A DNA stretch of 57,992 bases. It comes from Pseudomonadota bacterium (GTDB lineage: Bacteria > Desulfobacterota > Desulfobacteria > Desulfobacterales > RPRI01). Position 1 is the stretch's first letter; each line of letters starts with the position of its first letter. The notes below the pieces were generated by a model that saw only the letters and a program-made list of their open reading frames with translations, was not told the origin of the DNA and searched no databases. Positions 9,222-17,582 of this stretch are shown piece by piece. Position numbers and translations under genes: made by a program. The stretch covers positions 1 through 57,992 of the forward strand of contig JAHIFE010000233.1 in the NCBI GenBank assembly GCA_018901125.1, in the 5' to 3' direction.

Positions 9222-10562
9222 ATGGCATTAACCGGTATTCAGATATTCAAACTCCTGCCGAAAACCAATTGTAAGGAGTGTGGCGTTCCCACATGCCTTG
9301 CATTTGCCATGAACCTGGCATCCGGCAAAGCTGAGCTTGATAGCTGTCCATATGTTTCTGAAGAAGCCAGGGAACAACTTTCGGCTGCTTCAGCGCCTCC
9401 TATACGTCCTGTTGTTGTTGGTAAAGGCGTTCGTTCGTTCACGACCGGTGGTGAGACTGTACAATACCGCCATGAAAAAACTTTTTTCAACCCGGCAGCA
9501 TTTGCTGCTCTCATTAATTCCGATATAAAGGATGCTGAGCTTAAAGATAAGCTTATTAACTGGAATGCTTTCCAGTATGAAAGGGTTGGATTGAATTTAC
9601 GGCCGGAACTCATTGCCCTTAAAGACGTAAAAGGAGATGGAAAAGAATTTGCAAAGAAGGCAAAAATGATTGCCGAGACTTCCGAATTCAATCTCATTCT
9701 AATGAGTGAAAACGCAGATGTAATCAAAGCTGGGGTAGATGCATGCAAGTTCAAAAGGCCTCTTATATATGCCGCTACTGAAAGTAATGTAGATGCGATG
9801 GGGCAGATTGCAAAAGAAAATGATCTGCCTCTTGCAGTTAAGGCAAATTCCGTTGAAGGCTTGATTCCTCTTACAGATAAGCTGACCGGTATGGGTTTAA
9901 AAGACCTTATACTTGATCCGGGCTCAAGGGAAATTAAGCAATCTTTGGAAGATATGGTTGCTATAAGGCGTGCAGCTCTTAAATCAGGCAACAGATCACT
10001 TGGTTTTCCGACAATTACACTTCCATGCGAGATGGCTTCAAACCTTGATATGGAAAATCTTATCGCCGCAATGCATGTAGCAAAATATGGCGGTATTGTG
10101 GTAATGTCGGATTTTAAGAGCGAGAACATATTCCCGCTTCTTCTTGAAAGACTCAATATTTACACTGATCCTCAAAGACCGATGACGGTAACGCAGGGAA
10201 TTTATCCTATCGGAAATCCTGATGAAAATTCTCCTGTTCTTATTACAACTAACTTTGCTCTTACTTATTTTATCGTTTCGGGTGAAATTGAAAGCAGTAA
10301 AGTTCCGTCATGGCTTCTGATAAAGGATTCGGAAGGTCTTTCAGTTATGACTGCATGGGCCGCCGGAAAATTCTCAGGCGATGATGTTGGAACATTCGTG
10401 AAAAAGAGCGGGATTACCGACAAGGTAAAGCATACGCAGATAATCATTCCAGGCTATGCTGCAGCTATTGCAGGTGATATGGAAGAAGAACTTCCCGGAT
10501 GGACGATTACGGTCGGTCCTCGTGAAGCAGCACATATCCCGGCATTTTTGAAGGCAATGTAA
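9222..10562 (+). CDS. acsC: Corrinoid iron-sulfur protein large subunit (CODH/ACS gamma)
   Basis: The 446-aa protein begins with the diagnostic 4Fe-4S module: Cys17, Cys20, Cys25 and Cys42 in TNCKECGVPTCLAFAM...LDSCPYV. A TIM-barrel domain and a C-terminal corrinoid-binding domain follow (ending near IIPGYAAAIAGDMEEELPGW). With AcsD it forms the CoFeSP shuttle that accepts a methyl group from AcsE and delivers it to AcsB. AcsV reactivates it. The start is the ATG after AAGGAGA. It lies 55 bp after acsB and is separated from acsE by an 85-bp gap holding a strong hairpin. Confidence 0.95.
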   Translation: MALTGIQIFKLLPKTNCKECGVPTCLAFAMNLASGKAELDSCPYVSEEAREQLSAASAPPIRPVVVGKGVRSFTTGGETVQYRHEKTFFNPAAFAALINSDIKDAELKDKLINWNAFQYERVGLNLRPELIALKDVKGDGKEFAKKAKMIAETSEFNLILMSENADVIKAGVDACKFKRPLIYAATESNVDAMGQIAKENDLPLAVKANSVEGLIPLTDKLTGMGLKDLILDPGSREIKQSLEDMVAIRRAALKSGNRSLGFPTITLPCEMASNLDMENLIAAMHVAKYGGIVVMSDFKSENIFPLLLERLNIYTDPQRPMTVTQGIYPIGNPDENSPVLITTNFALTYFIVSGEIESSKVPSWLLIKDSEGLSVMTAWAAGKFSGDDVGTFVKKSGITDKVKHTQIIIPGYAAAIAGDMEEELPGWTITVGPREAAHIPAFLKAM

Positions 10563-10571
10563 TAACAAGCA

Positions 10572-10612
10572 GGTGGCGGTTTTCTTTTTTTACAAACAAG
10601 AGAATCGCCACC
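10572..10612 (+). other. Hairpin between acsC and acsE
   Basis: The inverted arms GGTGGCGGTTTTCT (10572-10585) and AGAGAATCGCCACC (10599-10612) pair over 14 positions with two G-U pairs. No T-run follows the 3' arm, so this is not a classical terminator. It more likely stabilises or processes the polycistronic mRNA, or causes partial attenuation before acsE. Confidence 0.6.
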
Positions 10613-10647
10613 ATTAACAACCGTTAGCAAATAAACGGGGAGGTCGT

Positions 10648-11529
10648 ATGTTACTTATTGGTGAAAGTTTAAATGTTATTTCAAAAAAAATCGGGAAGGC
10701 CTTCAAAGAACGCGATCCGAAACCGATCCAGGAAGAGGCCCTTTTTCAAAAAGAAAAGGGCATGGATTATATTGATATAAATCTCGGACCGGCAAAAAAA
10801 GACGGGCATGAACTTATGCCATGGGTTGTTGAAGTTGTTCAGGAAGTTGTAAGTGATGTTCCCCTGGTACTCGATACATCAAACATCGATGCGATTGAAG
10901 CGGCGTTAAAAGTATGTAAACTTCCGCCGCTTATCAATTCCATCATGTGCCGTCCTGCGCGTTATGAGAAAATGATTCCTCTTGCAGCAAAATATAATGC
11001 AGATTTTATAGCGCTCATGTGGGGGCCGGATGGCCTTCCCCGTGATGAGAACGAACGTGCTGCGCTATGTGTTGAACTTCTATATGCTGCAAATGAAGCA
11101 GGCATTCCAAACGAAAAAATCTGGGTGGATGGTATAGTAACACCTGTTAATATCCAGCAGCCTCAGCTTATAAGCCTTATGGAGTTTCAGGCAATGATCC
11201 AGGACATCGCTCCCGGCGCAAAGAGCACCTGCGGTTTGTCAAACATTTCAAATGGTCCGCCGGTTCATCTGCGTCCTATTCTGAATCAGACTTACATGGT
11301 TATGCTTGAGAAAAAAGGTATGTATTCGGTTATTTCAGATCCTCTTGACGAAAAGCTTACTGAAATTGCAAAAGGTAAACGTCAGGATATTGTTGATCTG
11401 ATTTATTCAATCGTAGATGGAAATAATCCTGATGTTTCCGGTCTTTCAAAAGAGATGCAGGATTACGCAAAAACGACTAATGTAATTCTTGGAAAGACTC
11501 TATATTCCGATTCATGGCTTGAAGTCTGA
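10648..11529 (+). CDS. acsE: Methyltetrahydrofolate:corrinoid iron-sulfur protein methyltransferase
   Basis: The 293-aa protein is a pterin-binding TIM barrel. It moves the methyl group of 5-methyl-tetrahydrofolate to Co(I) of CoFeSP, joining the methyl and carbonyl branches. Motifs include LLIGESLNVISKKIGKAF at the N-terminus, DYIDINLGPAKKDG, the Asp-rich VPLVLDTSNIDAIEAAL (pterin pocket) and STCGLSNISNGPP. The length is near the 262-aa acetogen enzyme plus a modest C-terminal extension. The ribosome site GGGGAGG precedes the ATG. It is the last gene of the acs transcript, followed by a terminator. Confidence 0.95.
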   Translation: MLLIGESLNVISKKIGKAFKERDPKPIQEEALFQKEKGMDYIDINLGPAKKDGHELMPWVVEVVQEVVSDVPLVLDTSNIDAIEAALKVCKLPPLINSIMCRPARYEKMIPLAAKYNADFIALMWGPDGLPRDENERAALCVELLYAANEAGIPNEKIWVDGIVTPVNIQQPQLISLMEFQAMIQDIAPGAKSTCGLSNISNGPPVHLRPILNQTYMVMLEKKGMYSVISDPLDEKLTEIAKGKRQDIVDLIYSIVDGNNPDVSGLSKEMQDYAKTTNVILGKTLYSDSWLEV

Positions 11530-11554
11530 TTTTTATTTTATATGAAAACATATT

Positions 11555-11588
11555 AAGCCTCTCCCTTATTCAGGGCGGGGCTTTTTTA
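11555..11588 (+). terminator. Rho-independent terminator after acsE
   Basis: Arms AAGCCTCTCCC (11555-11565) and GGGCGGGGCTT (about 11573-11583) form an 11-bp stem with few mismatches and a TTATTCA loop, followed by a T-run. It ends the acs operon and separates it from the DUF3786 gene. Confidence 0.8.
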
Positions 11589-11637
11589 TGGATTAGAATT
11601 ATTTATTATCATAATCGCAAATTTCCGGAATATTATA

Positions 11638-12252
11638 ATGGCACGTGTTGATGATTATATTAATGCAAAAAAAATGGCGGCGGAAGAGCTGGCAAAAGTG
11701 TCTTTGGATGATATAGCCAAAAGGTCAGGATACGATAAAGCTGGAACTGATCAGCTTAGAGTTCCTTTTTTGGACAGAATCTTTATTTTGAGTTGGCCTG
11801 ATTTTGAATTTAAGGATGAATTATTAGAAAATAAAGAGGTGCCTATTCAGGAACAGGTTATTATAATGCATTATCTTATGGCAAAGTCTCCAAACAATAG
11901 AAAAGAACAATGGATTTCATACAGGGAAATCCCGGGAGCATCTTTTTATTTCTCCGCTTTTGTTAAAAGGGCGGTAGATCCTTTGAAGAATGCATTTGGG
12001 AAAGATATTGCATTATTTGTAAAAGCTTCTGCTTGTTTAAACGGGAATGCTATTGATGCCGGCAATGCCGGTTTTGAGTTTAAACTCTTTCCATTTGTTT
12101 CATTGCAGCTTGTTTTATGGGAAGGCGATGAAGAATTTGCTCCTGAAGCAAACATTTTATTCCGGGATACTATCGGTGATATTTTTTTGCCTGAAGATGT
12201 TGCCTGGCTTTCCGGTATGCTTGTTTACAGGCTTATGAGTTTATCTCGTTAA
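11638..12252 (+). CDS. DUF3786 family protein
   Basis: The 204-aa soluble protein resembles the DUF3786 family seen in anaerobes with Wood-Ljungdahl or corrinoid metabolism. Features are ISYREIPGASFYFSAFVKR in the middle and a C-terminal FKLFPFVSLQLVLWEGDEEF followed by FRDTIGDIFLPEDVAWL. Its function is unknown. It sits 108 bp beyond acsE but after the terminator, so it is probably transcribed separately. The start ATG is at 11638; the ribosome site is weak. The 294-bp gap after it, before 12547, is AT-rich with no feature I can support. Confidence 0.75.
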   Translation: MARVDDYINAKKMAAEELAKVSLDDIAKRSGYDKAGTDQLRVPFLDRIFILSWPDFEFKDELLENKEVPIQEQVIIMHYLMAKSPNNRKEQWISYREIPGASFYFSAFVKRAVDPLKNAFGKDIALFVKASACLNGNAIDAGNAGFEFKLFPFVSLQLVLWEGDEEFAPEANILFRDTIGDIFLPEDVAWLSGMLVYRLMSLSR

Positions 12253-12546
12253 TAAAGTTACAGCTTAATATACTTTCCCTGTTATTCATGTTGATATATC
12301 TTCTTTTATGCATTATTTCAAAAATAAATCGGATATCATATAAACATACCACAGAGCTCAAAAGTACATCAAAATAAATTATGCTGTTACAGATTGCTTC
12401 CGATTATAAATTGGTGTAAAAATATCATTATTTCTTTTATTGCATTTCTCATAAATATGTTCCGTTTAAAAGGTTAGTATATACTAATTAATTTAATAAA
12501 TTAAGAATCTTAATATATTTTTTTCTGATATATTCGGGAAATATAA

Positions 12547-13701
12547 ATGTTCAGAGAGATGTTTAAATCTAATTACGCTAGATATTGGATTCTTTCCTTC
12601 CTGCTTTCTGCAATTCCCATTGGTTTGATTGGGTACAAATGGATACAGGTTCAACGAATCCCTGGGATTGACAAAAGTGTGATCAGGAATGAATCTGAGA
12701 TAGAAAAACTATTAGGAAACAGAGATACAATTCAATTTAATAGCGGTAAAAATCCGTATCGCATCCCTACAGGTTTTTTTATTCAATCGCTGGCATTCTT
12801 AACACCCAGCGATACTAATATCACTGGTTATATCTGGCAGAAATACCCCGAAAATTTCCCTAAAGAAATCAGAAAAGGATTTATTTTCCCGGAAGAGGTT
12901 AATTCCACATGTACAAAGCTGGATGTGGTTTATAGGTATTACGGGGAGCAAAACGGTATAAAATATGAATTGACAGGTTGGTATTTTGATGTAACCGTTC
13001 GCCAAACATTTGATTATTCCAAATATCCCCTTGATCTTCTAACAGTATGGATTCGGCTTTGGCCACAAGACTTCACAAGCGATAACCGGGTAATATTTGT
13101 TCCTGACTTCAAGGCATATGCAAGCACCGCCAAAACGACTTTTGGACTCGATGTTGATATTGTTCCTGGTGAATGGCAAATTGATGAAACATTCTTCAGT
13201 TATGACAATATACCCTATGATACCGATTTTGGATTTTTTACCGATGTTAAAGAGCACAAATACAAAGAGTTTTACATAAATCTTGGAATGCGGCGAAAAT
13301 TCATCAACGCATTTGTGATTAATCTGGTTCCTCTTTTTGTGGTTGCCCTTCTTTTATTTGCTCAAATGATGACTGTTACCGGGATAAAAGATCTGGCAGA
13401 CAAATTCGGTTATACTACCAGCGGGGCAATTGCAACATGCTCAGCACTATTTTTTGTTGTGGTTCTGGCACACGTTCAGGTCAGGAGTCTGTTTTCAGGG
13501 TCCGGCTTAGTATACATCGAATATTTTTACCTGATCATGTATTTTGTAATTTTAATGACTGCTTTAAACGCATATGTTTTTTCCTTGGGGAATCTGAAAC
13601 ATTTTAATCTGATACATTATCGTGATAATTTTATTCCAAAGGTAGCTTACTGGCCATTATTACTGTGGATGATGGCTATAGTTACATGGATTAAACTTTA
13701 A
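12547..13701 (+). CDS. Putative pentameric ligand-gated ion channel homologue (Cys-loop superfamily, prokaryotic type)
   Basis: The 384-aa protein has one N-terminal hydrophobic segment (about 13-31), a beta-rich extracytoplasmic region (about 60-250) and four C-terminal membrane segments: about 255-276, 294-315, 322-347 and 365-383. This is the pLGIC layout. In the outer region, TGYIWQKYP resembles the conserved Trp strand, and TFDYSKYPLDLLTVWIRL (about 154-171) parallels the xFPxD core of pLGICs. No disulfide Cys-loop is present, as in other prokaryotic members. The stretch FYINLGMRRKFINAFVINLVP leads into segment M1 as in the family. The extra N-terminal segment may be a signal peptide. 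Recognition is by pattern only. Two membrane-protein genes follow in the same direction. Confidence 0.5.
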   Translation: MFREMFKSNYARYWILSFLLSAIPIGLIGYKWIQVQRIPGIDKSVIRNESEIEKLLGNRDTIQFNSGKNPYRIPTGFFIQSLAFLTPSDTNITGYIWQKYPENFPKEIRKGFIFPEEVNSTCTKLDVVYRYYGEQNGIKYELTGWYFDVTVRQTFDYSKYPLDLLTVWIRLWPQDFTSDNRVIFVPDFKAYASTAKTTFGLDVDIVPGEWQIDETFFSYDNIPYDTDFGFFTDVKEHKYKEFYINLGMRRKFINAFVINLVPLFVVALLLFAQMMTVTGIKDLADKFGYTTSGAIATCSALFFVVVLAHVQVRSLFSGSGLVYIEYFYLIMYFVILMTALNAYVFSLGNLKHFNLIHYRDNFIPKVAYWPLLLWMMAIVTWIKL

Positions 13702-13814
13702 GTTTATATTGCAGCATGAGCAAACGGTTGAACAAGATCTGGTAAATTTCCTACGTTCTTTCTCCAGCCGCTTAACCGGCTGTTTAGCCACCATATAAAT
13801 AGCGGGAGGTAAAT

Positions 13815-15140
13815 ATGACTGAAACTGTCTTAATTAACAAAACATATTTAGAACGGCTGAATAATGCATGGAACTGGTTTAAAAAACATTTTTTCAATAT
13901 TTGGTTTTTCTTTTTACCGGGAGCAGTCTCAAAAGTACACCAGCAAGAGGCCACGGAAAAGTACTGGATTCTCTGGCGGGATGTGGAAATACTCTATAAT
14001 ACGGAAGTGAACTTACTTGGAAAAGGAGCGATCGGCAATCTTCCTCGTGATCCGCCGGATATAGACGAATTTGTCAAAGACGCAATTGAGAAAATAGATG
14101 AAGGGCCTGAATCAACTGGCAATGGCGGTGAGAATAATTCCAAGCTTAATGAAAGCAGAAGCAAACTTAAACTACTCCTGTTCTTTTATAAAATACTTGT
14201 AAAAGACAGATCAAGGCTCACGAGAAGGGAGGGACACCTTAACATGCTATGGCGGGATATGACTTTTATTCGCACGCGCATGTTAACCGATGGAATCTCT
14301 TCTCATGAAAAGCTACCCTTTCAACTGGACTACTGCATGGGAGAAGCCGCTCGGATAGGCCTCCAGGACGACCCGGAAATCAAGGAACTCGTTCATGAGG
14401 CAGCGGTAGAACTTGACAACACCGATTCTCCTCAAGCTCAAATATCAAATAACCGTTCGCTTAGAAAGATAGTGAGAATAATAACCTGCCTGAATGACAG
14501 AAGGCTTAAAAGATTTCACGATCAGAGAATGAACAAGCTCATGTATCAGGCCGCTTTTCTTATCTTATTAATTCTATCTTGCATCCTGCTCCATAACCAT
14601 GAGCAGGTGCTTGGTCCAAAGATTGAAGATAACATACATAAACAAATAGATCAGGTAGAAAATGTTGAGAAAAATGCTATAAAGACTTTCCGGGCTGATC
14701 AGATAAACAGTGAGGCTGATATTATTATTAAGACTGACAGCAATAAGAATCCAAGGTTAATGGAGAAGCTATTTTGTTTTTTTGCGTACTCTTTTGAACT
14801 ATGCAAAAACTACATGGTTGTAAATCCTTTATTTTTTATTTTCTTTTCCGGTCTTATCGGCGGGTTTCTTAGCACAGTCATGCGTTTTGGTAAAGGATCA
14901 AAAGACTTGATGCCGGGGGAAGACGCTTATTACGCATGGTATGTTTTCACAAAACCGTTTGTTGGTGCGCTCGGAGCCGCCATATTATATGTGATTGTTC
15001 GTGCAGACTTTGTACCAGTGGAGGTATTCAGTGATAAATTTCTTGGTGCCATCAAGGATTATCCGGTTGGTGCGAAAGGTTTTGCGTTTGGTTGCATAAT
15101 GGGATTTTCAGAAAGGGTTATTATGCCGGATATAAAATAG
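13815..15140 (+). CDS. Membrane protein of unknown function
   Basis: The 441-aa protein has a long, mainly hydrophilic N-terminal half that is probably cytosolic. One hydrophobic segment lies at about 242-262. A C-terminal membrane domain (about 336-432) contains LIGGFLSTVMRFG, YYAWYVFTKPFVGALGAAILYVIVR and FGCIMGFSERVIMPDI. That last module, with the PFVGAL and GFSER signatures, occurs in other bacterial membrane proteins as I recall, but I cannot name a function. The start follows GGGAGGT. It lies between the channel-like gene and another membrane-protein gene in the same direction. Confidence 0.7.
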   Translation: MTETVLINKTYLERLNNAWNWFKKHFFNIWFFFLPGAVSKVHQQEATEKYWILWRDVEILYNTEVNLLGKGAIGNLPRDPPDIDEFVKDAIEKIDEGPESTGNGGENNSKLNESRSKLKLLLFFYKILVKDRSRLTRREGHLNMLWRDMTFIRTRMLTDGISSHEKLPFQLDYCMGEAARIGLQDDPEIKELVHEAAVELDNTDSPQAQISNNRSLRKIVRIITCLNDRRLKRFHDQRMNKLMYQAAFLILLILSCILLHNHEQVLGPKIEDNIHKQIDQVENVEKNAIKTFRADQINSEADIIIKTDSNKNPRLMEKLFCFFAYSFELCKNYMVVNPLFFIFFSGLIGGFLSTVMRFGKGSKDLMPGEDAYYAWYVFTKPFVGALGAAILYVIVRADFVPVEVFSDKFLGAIKDYPVGAKGFAFGCIMGFSERVIMPDIK

Positions 15141-15151
15141 CGATAATTAAA

Positions 15152-15182
15152 GGACAGGGAGTTGCGAGACACCTCCCTGTCC
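15152..15182 (+). other. Perfect 10-bp hairpin between two membrane-protein genes
   Basis: GGACAGGGAG at 15152-15161 and CTCCCTGTCC at 15173-15182 are exact inverted arms with an 11-base loop. No T-run follows, and the next gene's ribosome site begins just after. This could be a factor-dependent stop, an mRNA-stability stem or a translation control structure for the gene at 15204. Confidence 0.6.
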
Positions 15183-15203
15183 TGATTCAGCAAGGAGGGA
15201 AAA

Positions 15204-16136
15204 ATGTCACAGTCAGCAGATGAAAATAAACAGCGGCCTCTTTCTTTGTTAAATGATTTTTACATAGACTTCTTAGGTAGTCTTATACCTGGCCTTTTTG
15301 CAATTGTTATTGGTGTTGCAGCACTATCGTGGTCAGGAAGCATACTTTGTTATTCAATTTCTTCTTTTTCGAAAAGCAGCTTATCTCAGAAAGATGTTGT
15401 TCCCACTTTAGAAGAACAAATAATTAAATGGAGAGATATTGGGCTTGGTCCATACGGAAACATTTGTTTGCTTCTCGTAGCTTCTTATGTTCTTGGCTCA
15501 ATTTTTTATCGGCAAGACCCCAAAAAACCAGACTATAAAAGTGCACGCAGAATTTGGCGTGACCCTAAACTTTCAAAGCAAGATCGTGATAGGCTTGCTG
15601 TTCAGCCGACATCAGAACATGGAACGGATGTTACTGAGTATGATTCTCAGTTTCCTTATTTTTATTTAAAAGAATATTTGGAAGGAAGAGGTTTAAATCA
15701 CCTCACGCGTTGGGTTCCCTGGTCAGGCCGAAACCAAGAAACATGGAAATATCGAACAAAAATGTTCATAAATCTGTTGAAAATCCGTTTGCAGTACCTG
15801 GTTCCGGAACGATGTAAAGATATAATCCGTAATGAAGCACATGTTAGAATGGCCACTTCGGTTTGGTATGCTAGCAAATTCTTAATTATCCTAACTGGAA
15901 CAGCTTTTGTTATGACTTGCCTTACTTATTTATTTGCTCAGAATTATTCAATTCTGAGTGTTATGCTGTTTGATTTAATTTTGTTTGTATTTGCTTTTTA
16001 TATTAAATTTAAAATTGAATGGTTTGCTCATTATTTACGTGTACGGGAAGTAGTTTACGTTCTTGAAACGGCAGATTTTGCTTCGCGGCTTGGCCATCAA
16101 CTTTACCAGGAAGATTTTATAAAAACTGCTAAATGA
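15204..16136 (+). CDS. Membrane protein of unknown function
   Basis: The 310-aa protein has about four membrane segments: near 22-42, 84-101, 218-240 and 245-265. A hydrophilic loop of roughly 115 residues lies between the two pairs and contains YKSARRIWRDPKLSKQDRDR and SQFPYFYLKEYLEGRG. I do not recognise the family. The start ATG follows a strong AAGGAGGG. It is 63 bp after the previous membrane gene, and the two plausibly work together. Confidence 0.7.
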   Translation: MSQSADENKQRPLSLLNDFYIDFLGSLIPGLFAIVIGVAALSWSGSILCYSISSFSKSSLSQKDVVPTLEEQIIKWRDIGLGPYGNICLLLVASYVLGSIFYRQDPKKPDYKSARRIWRDPKLSKQDRDRLAVQPTSEHGTDVTEYDSQFPYFYLKEYLEGRGLNHLTRWVPWSGRNQETWKYRTKMFINLLKIRLQYLVPERCKDIIRNEAHVRMATSVWYASKFLIILTGTAFVMTCLTYLFAQNYSILSVMLFDLILFVFAFYIKFKIEWFAHYLRVREVVYVLETADFASRLGHQLYQEDFIKTAK

Positions 16137-16275
16137 TATCGGTATAACGTTGTTAAATCAAAAAACTAATTCTGATTTAAAGCAAACAAAGGTCCTACAC
16201 AACAGAAGAACTTGCACCACGAGTTCTCCATTAGCATAAAGTATCTTATTATAGAAAACAACAAGGGAGAAAATA

Positions 16276-17454
16276 ATGGGTCCATCTATTACAAATTGGC
16301 AGAAGAACTCTAAAACGAGAGAAGTAATATCGGTGATAGTAATTATAATAATGTGCTGGACTGCGGTTGCTCTTGCTGGAGTGAACGAAGATTTATCCAA
16401 AGCAATCGGGCTTGGCGATCTATCCGAGATAAAACGGCTTATCTCAGAAGGAGCTGATGTCAATGCCGGTAGTGAAAACGGCTTGACTGCATTGATGGCT
16501 GCTTCATTAAAGGGTCATCTTGATATTGTGAATGAACTGTTGGCAAAGGGCGCTGATGTCAATGCTAAAGCTAAGAATGGCCTTACCGCATTGATAGGTG
16601 CTTCCGAAAAAGGTCACCTTGATATTGTGAAGGAGCTATTGGCAAAGGGCGCTGATGTCAATGCCGGTAGTGAAACCGGCTTGACTGCATTGATGGCTGC
16701 TTCATTAAAGGGTCATCTTGATATTGTGAAGGAACTGCTGGAAAGGGGCGCTGACGTCAATGCCAGGTACGAAAATGACAAAACCGCATTTATGTATGCT
16801 TCCGAAAAGGGCAACCAGGAGATTATGCAAGTATTGCTGGCAAATGGTGCTGACGTCAATGCCAGGGACAAAGATGGCTGGACCGCATTTATGCTTGCCT
16901 CTTCGATAGGTCAACTTGAGGTTGTAAAAGAACTGCTGGCAAAAGGTGCTGATATTAATTCCAGGGACGAAGAAGGAGTCACAGCATTGATGGCCGCCTC
17001 TTTTGATGGCCATCTTGATATTGTGAAGGAACTGCTGGAAAGAGGCGCTGACGTCAACGATAAGGACAAAAATGGTTTGACAGCATTAAAGGCTGCTTCT
17101 TCGAAAGGTCAACTTGAGGTTGTGAAGGAACTGCTGGCAAAAGGCGCTGATATCAATTCCAAGGATGAAAGCGATACTACCGCATTGATGGCTGCCTCTT
17201 TTGATGGTCGACTTGAGGTTGTGAAGGAACTGCTGGCAAAGGGCGCTGACGTCAATGCTAAGGATAAAGAAGGTTTGACAGCATTAACGGCTGCTTCTTC
17301 GAAAGGTCATCCTGAGGTCATACAGGAACTGCTGGCAAAGGGCGCTGATATCAATGCCAAGAGCAACAACAATGTAACTGCTTTAATGATTGCCTCAGTA
17401 AATGGCCACACGAAGGTTGAAGATCTGCTTATCAAGGCGGGAGCAAAGAAGTAG
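16276..17454 (+). CDS. Ankyrin-repeat protein with N-terminal export or anchor segment
   Basis: The 392-aa protein starts with a charged N-terminus and a hydrophobic segment (about 18-35, ending CWTAVALAG) that would be a signal peptide or membrane anchor. From about residue 36 to the end there are about eleven 33-residue ankyrin units, with TALMAAS, G-H-L-D-I-V, ELLAKGADVNA and close variants in each. Ankyrin solenoids bind other proteins; no enzymatic domain is present. The ribosome site AAGGGAG precedes the ATG. The repeat units are very alike at the DNA level, pointing to recent expansion or gene conversion. The partner is unknown. Confidence 0.85.
   Translation: MGPSITNWQKNSKTREVISVIVIIIMCWTAVALAGVNEDLSKAIGLGDLSEIKRLISEGADVNAGSENGLTALMAASLKGHLDIVNELLAKGADVNAKAKNGLTALIGASEKGHLDIVKELLAKGADVNAGSETGLTALMAASLKGHLDIVKELLERGADVNARYENDKTAFMYASEKGNQEIMQVLLANGADVNARDKDGWTAFMLASSIGQLEVVKELLAKGADINSRDEEGVTALMAASFDGHLDIVKELLERGADVNDKDKNGLTALKAASSKGQLEVVKELLAKGADINSKDESDTTALMAASFDGRLEVVKELLAKGADVNAKDKEGLTALTAASSKGHPEVIQELLAKGADINAKSNNNVTALMIASVNGHTKVEDLLIKAGAKK
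16440..17430 (+). repeat. Tandem 99-bp coding repeats (ankyrin units)
   Basis: About ten full 99-bp units, each coding one 33-aa ankyrin repeat, run head to tail. Phrases such as GAACTGCTGGCAAA, GGCGCTGA and GTCAATGC recur almost unchanged. Adjacent units differ mainly in the loop codons after GADVN/GADIN. Confidence 0.85.
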
Positions 17455-17582
17455 TTCAAGAATATTCAAATCTTTGTCTGTATGTGTCAGGATTATTTTA
17501 AAACATTGGATATTTAAAGCGATTTGGACAATACCGTGAATGGAAACGGAATATATCCTATAGTGATTATTAGAGATTTAGC

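Noticed and set aside
9239-10156. 305-codon antisense frame opposite acsC
   Set aside because: acsC is unmistakable on the plus strand; the antisense frame has no start context or motifs.
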